A stretch of DNA of 7,179 bases from Thermoplasmata archaeon (GTDB taxonomy: Archaea > Thermoplasmatota > Thermoplasmata > UBA184). Each line of letters begins with the position of its first letter. Position 1 is the stretch's first letter. The notes under the pieces are model-generated. The model was not told the DNA's origin and searched no databases. It saw only the letters and a program-made list of their open reading frames with translations. Location: assembly GCA_021826525.1 (NCBI GenBank), contig JAKAZU010000042.1, positions 1 to 7,179 of the forward strand, in the 5' to 3' direction. Shown in pieces: positions 5,682 through 7,179 of this stretch. The position numbers were made by a program, and so were the translations under genes.

Positions 5682-7179
5682 CTAGATCCCGATGACCGCG
5701 TGGGCCACGATGAGCGCGATGAACAGGATCGAGACGGTGTTCACGACCTTGATGAGCGGATTGATGGCGGGTCCCGCGGTGTCCTTCGTCGCATCCCCGA
5801 CGGTGTCGCCGACGACGGCCGCCTTGTGCGCGTCGGAGCCCTTGCCGCCGAAGTGACCGAGCTCGATGTACTTCTTGCCGTTGTCCCAGGCGGCGCCGCC
5901 CGTGGTCATCAGGATCGCGAGCGGGAAGCCGGAGAGGATGACCCCGAGCAGGACGCCCGCGAGCGCGATGGGCCCGAGCAGGAAGCCGACCGCGAGCGGG
6001 ACGGAGACCGCGATGATCGCGGGCACGGCGAGCTGCCGGATCGCCGTGACCGTGACGATGTCGACGCACGTGCCGTACTCGGGTTTGGCCGTGCCCGCGA
6101 GGATGCCGGGGATCTCCTTGAACTGGCGGCGTACCTCGAAGACGATCGCCTTCGCCGCGACCCCGACCGCTTCCATCAGGAACGAGGTGAAGAAGAACGG
6201 CAGGATCGCACCGATGATCAGGCCGGCTACGATGAGCGGCTGGTCGATGGTCAGCCGGCTGGTGAACGAGGTCCAGCAGGAGATCGTCACCGAGGAGCCG
6301 CTCCCGCACCACGCCTGGGCGGTCGCGAAGGTGTAGGCCGCGAACAGGGCGAGCGAGGCGAGTACGGCCGAGCCGATGGCGTAGCCCTTGGTGATCGCCT
6401 TGGTCGTGTTCCCGACCGCGTCCAGCGGATCGGTGATCGCGCGTGCTTCTGCCGGGAGCCCGGCCATCTCGGCGATCCCTCCGGCGTTGTCGGTGATCGG
6501 GCCAAACGCATCGATCGAGATGATCATGCCCGTGACCGCGAGCATGCTCGCGGCCGCGAGGCCGATCCCATAGAGTCCGAGCTCCGGAGTGGGGGCGGTC
6601 GTCCAGCCCTGCCAGCCCACGGCGGTGTAGGCGACCAGGATGGCTCCCACGATCGCGATGCCCGAGATCCAGACGGCCTCGAGGCCCACGCCCAGGCCGG
6701 TGATGACCGTCGTGCCGGCTCCCGCCTGCGCCGATTCGGCGATCTTCTTGACCGGCCGATAGCTCGAGTTCGTGTAGTAATCGGTCGCGAGGACGATCAG
6801 GACCATCACGACCAGTCCGACCACCGTGGCGACGAACATGCCCCAGTTGCCGTTCATCAAGGTGGAGTTGAGGTAGAATAGGCCCACGATGCCGACGATC
6901 GTGGTCGCGCCGAGCCCCTGGTAGAGGGCACCCATGATGGTGCCGCCGGGCCGCATCCGCACGAAGGCGATCCCGACGATCGTGGCCACGATCGCCCAAG
7001 CGCAGACGACGAGCGGATACAGGATCGCGTTGGGGTAGTTGGACGTGATGACGCTCCCGATGAAGTAGGCGAGGAGCATCGCGCTGACGGCCGTGACGAC
7101 GTAGGTCTCGAACAGGTCCGCGGCCATTCCCGCGCAGTCTCCGACGTTATCCCCGACGTTGTCCGCGATGACGGCAGGG
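5682..7179 (-). CDS. hppA: Membrane-bound K+-independent H+-translocating pyrophosphatase (5' truncated by window edge)
   Basis: This integral membrane enzyme hydrolyses pyrophosphate to two phosphates and uses the energy to pump H+ across the membrane. About 498 residues, roughly the last two thirds, are visible. The start lies right of the window: the ATG at 7125-7127 is internal, because the codons before it read DNVGDNVGDCAG, the core active-site motif continuing into MAADLFETY (7107-7163). Further family blocks are YRPVKKIAE, DAFGPITDNAGGIAEM, GNTTKAITKG, then GGAAWDNGKKYIELG, GGKGSDAHKAAVVGDTVGDATKDT and AGPAINPLIKVVN. Lys in GNTTK and the Thr three residues later are the pair that marks the K+-independent, proton-pumping subfamily; K+-dependent enzymes carry Ala at the first of these positions. 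Many long hydrophobic segments alternate with these loops. The usual Pro of GDTVGDP is Ala here, while the acidic ligands are kept. It converges on the VOC gene across 112 bases and has no evident link to the repair operon. Confidence 0.96.
   Translation of the reverse strand, partial: PAVIADNVGDNVGDCAGMAADLFETYVVTAVSAMLLAYFIGSVITSNYPNAILYPLVVCAWAIVATIVGIAFVRMRPGGTIMGALYQGLGATTIVGIVGLFYLNSTLMNGNWGMFVATVVGLVVMVLIVLATDYYTNSSYRPVKKIAESAQAGAGTTVITGLGVGLEAVWISGIAIVGAILVAYTAVGWQGWTTAPTPELGLYGIGLAAASMLAVTGMIISIDAFGPITDNAGGIAEMAGLPAEARAITDPLDAVGNTTKAITKGYAIGSAVLASLALFAAYTFATAQAWCGSGSSVTISCWTSFTSRLTIDQPLIVAGLIIGAILPFFFTSFLMEAVGVAAKAIVFEVRRQFKEIPGILAGTAKPEYGTCVDIVTVTAIRQLAVPAIIAVSVPLAVGFLLGPIALAGVLLGVILSGFPLAILMTTGGAAWDNGKKYIELGHFGGKGSDAHKAAVVGDTVGDATKDTAGPAINPLIKVVNTVSILFIALIVAHAVIGI

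Noticed and set aside
5610..6881. A 423-codon plus-strand frame across the pyrophosphatase gene
   Set aside because: It is an antisense shadow with Asp/Arg/Glu-rich, unpatterned translation and no promoter-like element or ribosome binding site that I can see.
5566..6999. A 477-codon frame on the same strand as the pyrophosphatase, in another register
   Set aside because: Its translation is an Arg/His/Asp/Gly-rich repeat-like string typical of a shifted frame over GC-rich membrane-protein codons. The in-frame pyrophosphatase explains the region fully.
1..7179. A mobile element, CRISPR array, defence island or toxin-antitoxin pair
   Set aside because: There are no transposase or integrase motifs, terminal inverted repeats, direct repeats or spacer patterns. 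Rad50-Mre11 here is the housekeeping repair pair, with normal length and zinc hook, not a defence-type SMC/nuclease variant.

Overview
This 7.2 kb window is very GC-rich and densely coding. It most likely comes from an archaeon. The evidence is an archaeal-style mre11-rad50 operon, two short AT-rich islands lying about 26-28 bases upstream of start codons (the position expected for TATA boxes of leaderless transcripts), and a K+-independent H+-pyrophosphatase. A high-GC member of the Thermoplasmatota is my best guess, but that is an inference from gene style, not a phylogenetic result.

Layout. (1) Positions 1-404, plus strand: the C-terminal third or so of an aldo/keto reductase, cut by the window edge. 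(2) Positions 397-4608, minus strand: a tightly packed three-gene operon read right to left. It encodes a small uncharacterised protein with a possible C-terminal membrane anchor, then Mre11, then Rad50. The gaps are 6 and 9 bases, and Rad50 has a clear ribosome binding site that overlaps the Mre11 stop codon. The rad50 and reductase genes converge and overlap by 8 bases. (3) Positions 4609-4721: a short divergent promoter region. (4) Positions 4722-5569, plus strand: a 120-residue charged protein of unknown function and a VOC (glyoxalase/bleomycin-resistance fold) protein with a strongly basic C-terminal tail. (5) Positions 5570-5681: a 112-base convergent gap with GC-rich hairpins. (6) Positions 5682-7179, minus strand: most of a membrane-bound proton-pumping pyrophosphatase, cut by the right edge just upstream of its DNVGDNVGD active-site motif.

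Functionally, Mre11 and Rad50 form the double-strand-break sensing and end-processing complex. Rad50 is the ABC-type ATPase clamp with a CPRC zinc hook, and Mre11 is the Mn-dependent nuclease. The archaeal partners NurA and HerA are not in this window. The other genes are metabolic or energetic and have no evident link to repair.

The most notable points are two catalytic-motif departures in the same complex: Mre11 has GSHD instead of GNHD, and Rad50 has DEPTDGFS, lacking the usual D-loop 'LD'. The uncharacterised small gene leading the operon is the third. I see no mobile element, CRISPR array, RNA gene or clearly novel multi-gene system. No gene-free stretch exceeds about 115 bases.
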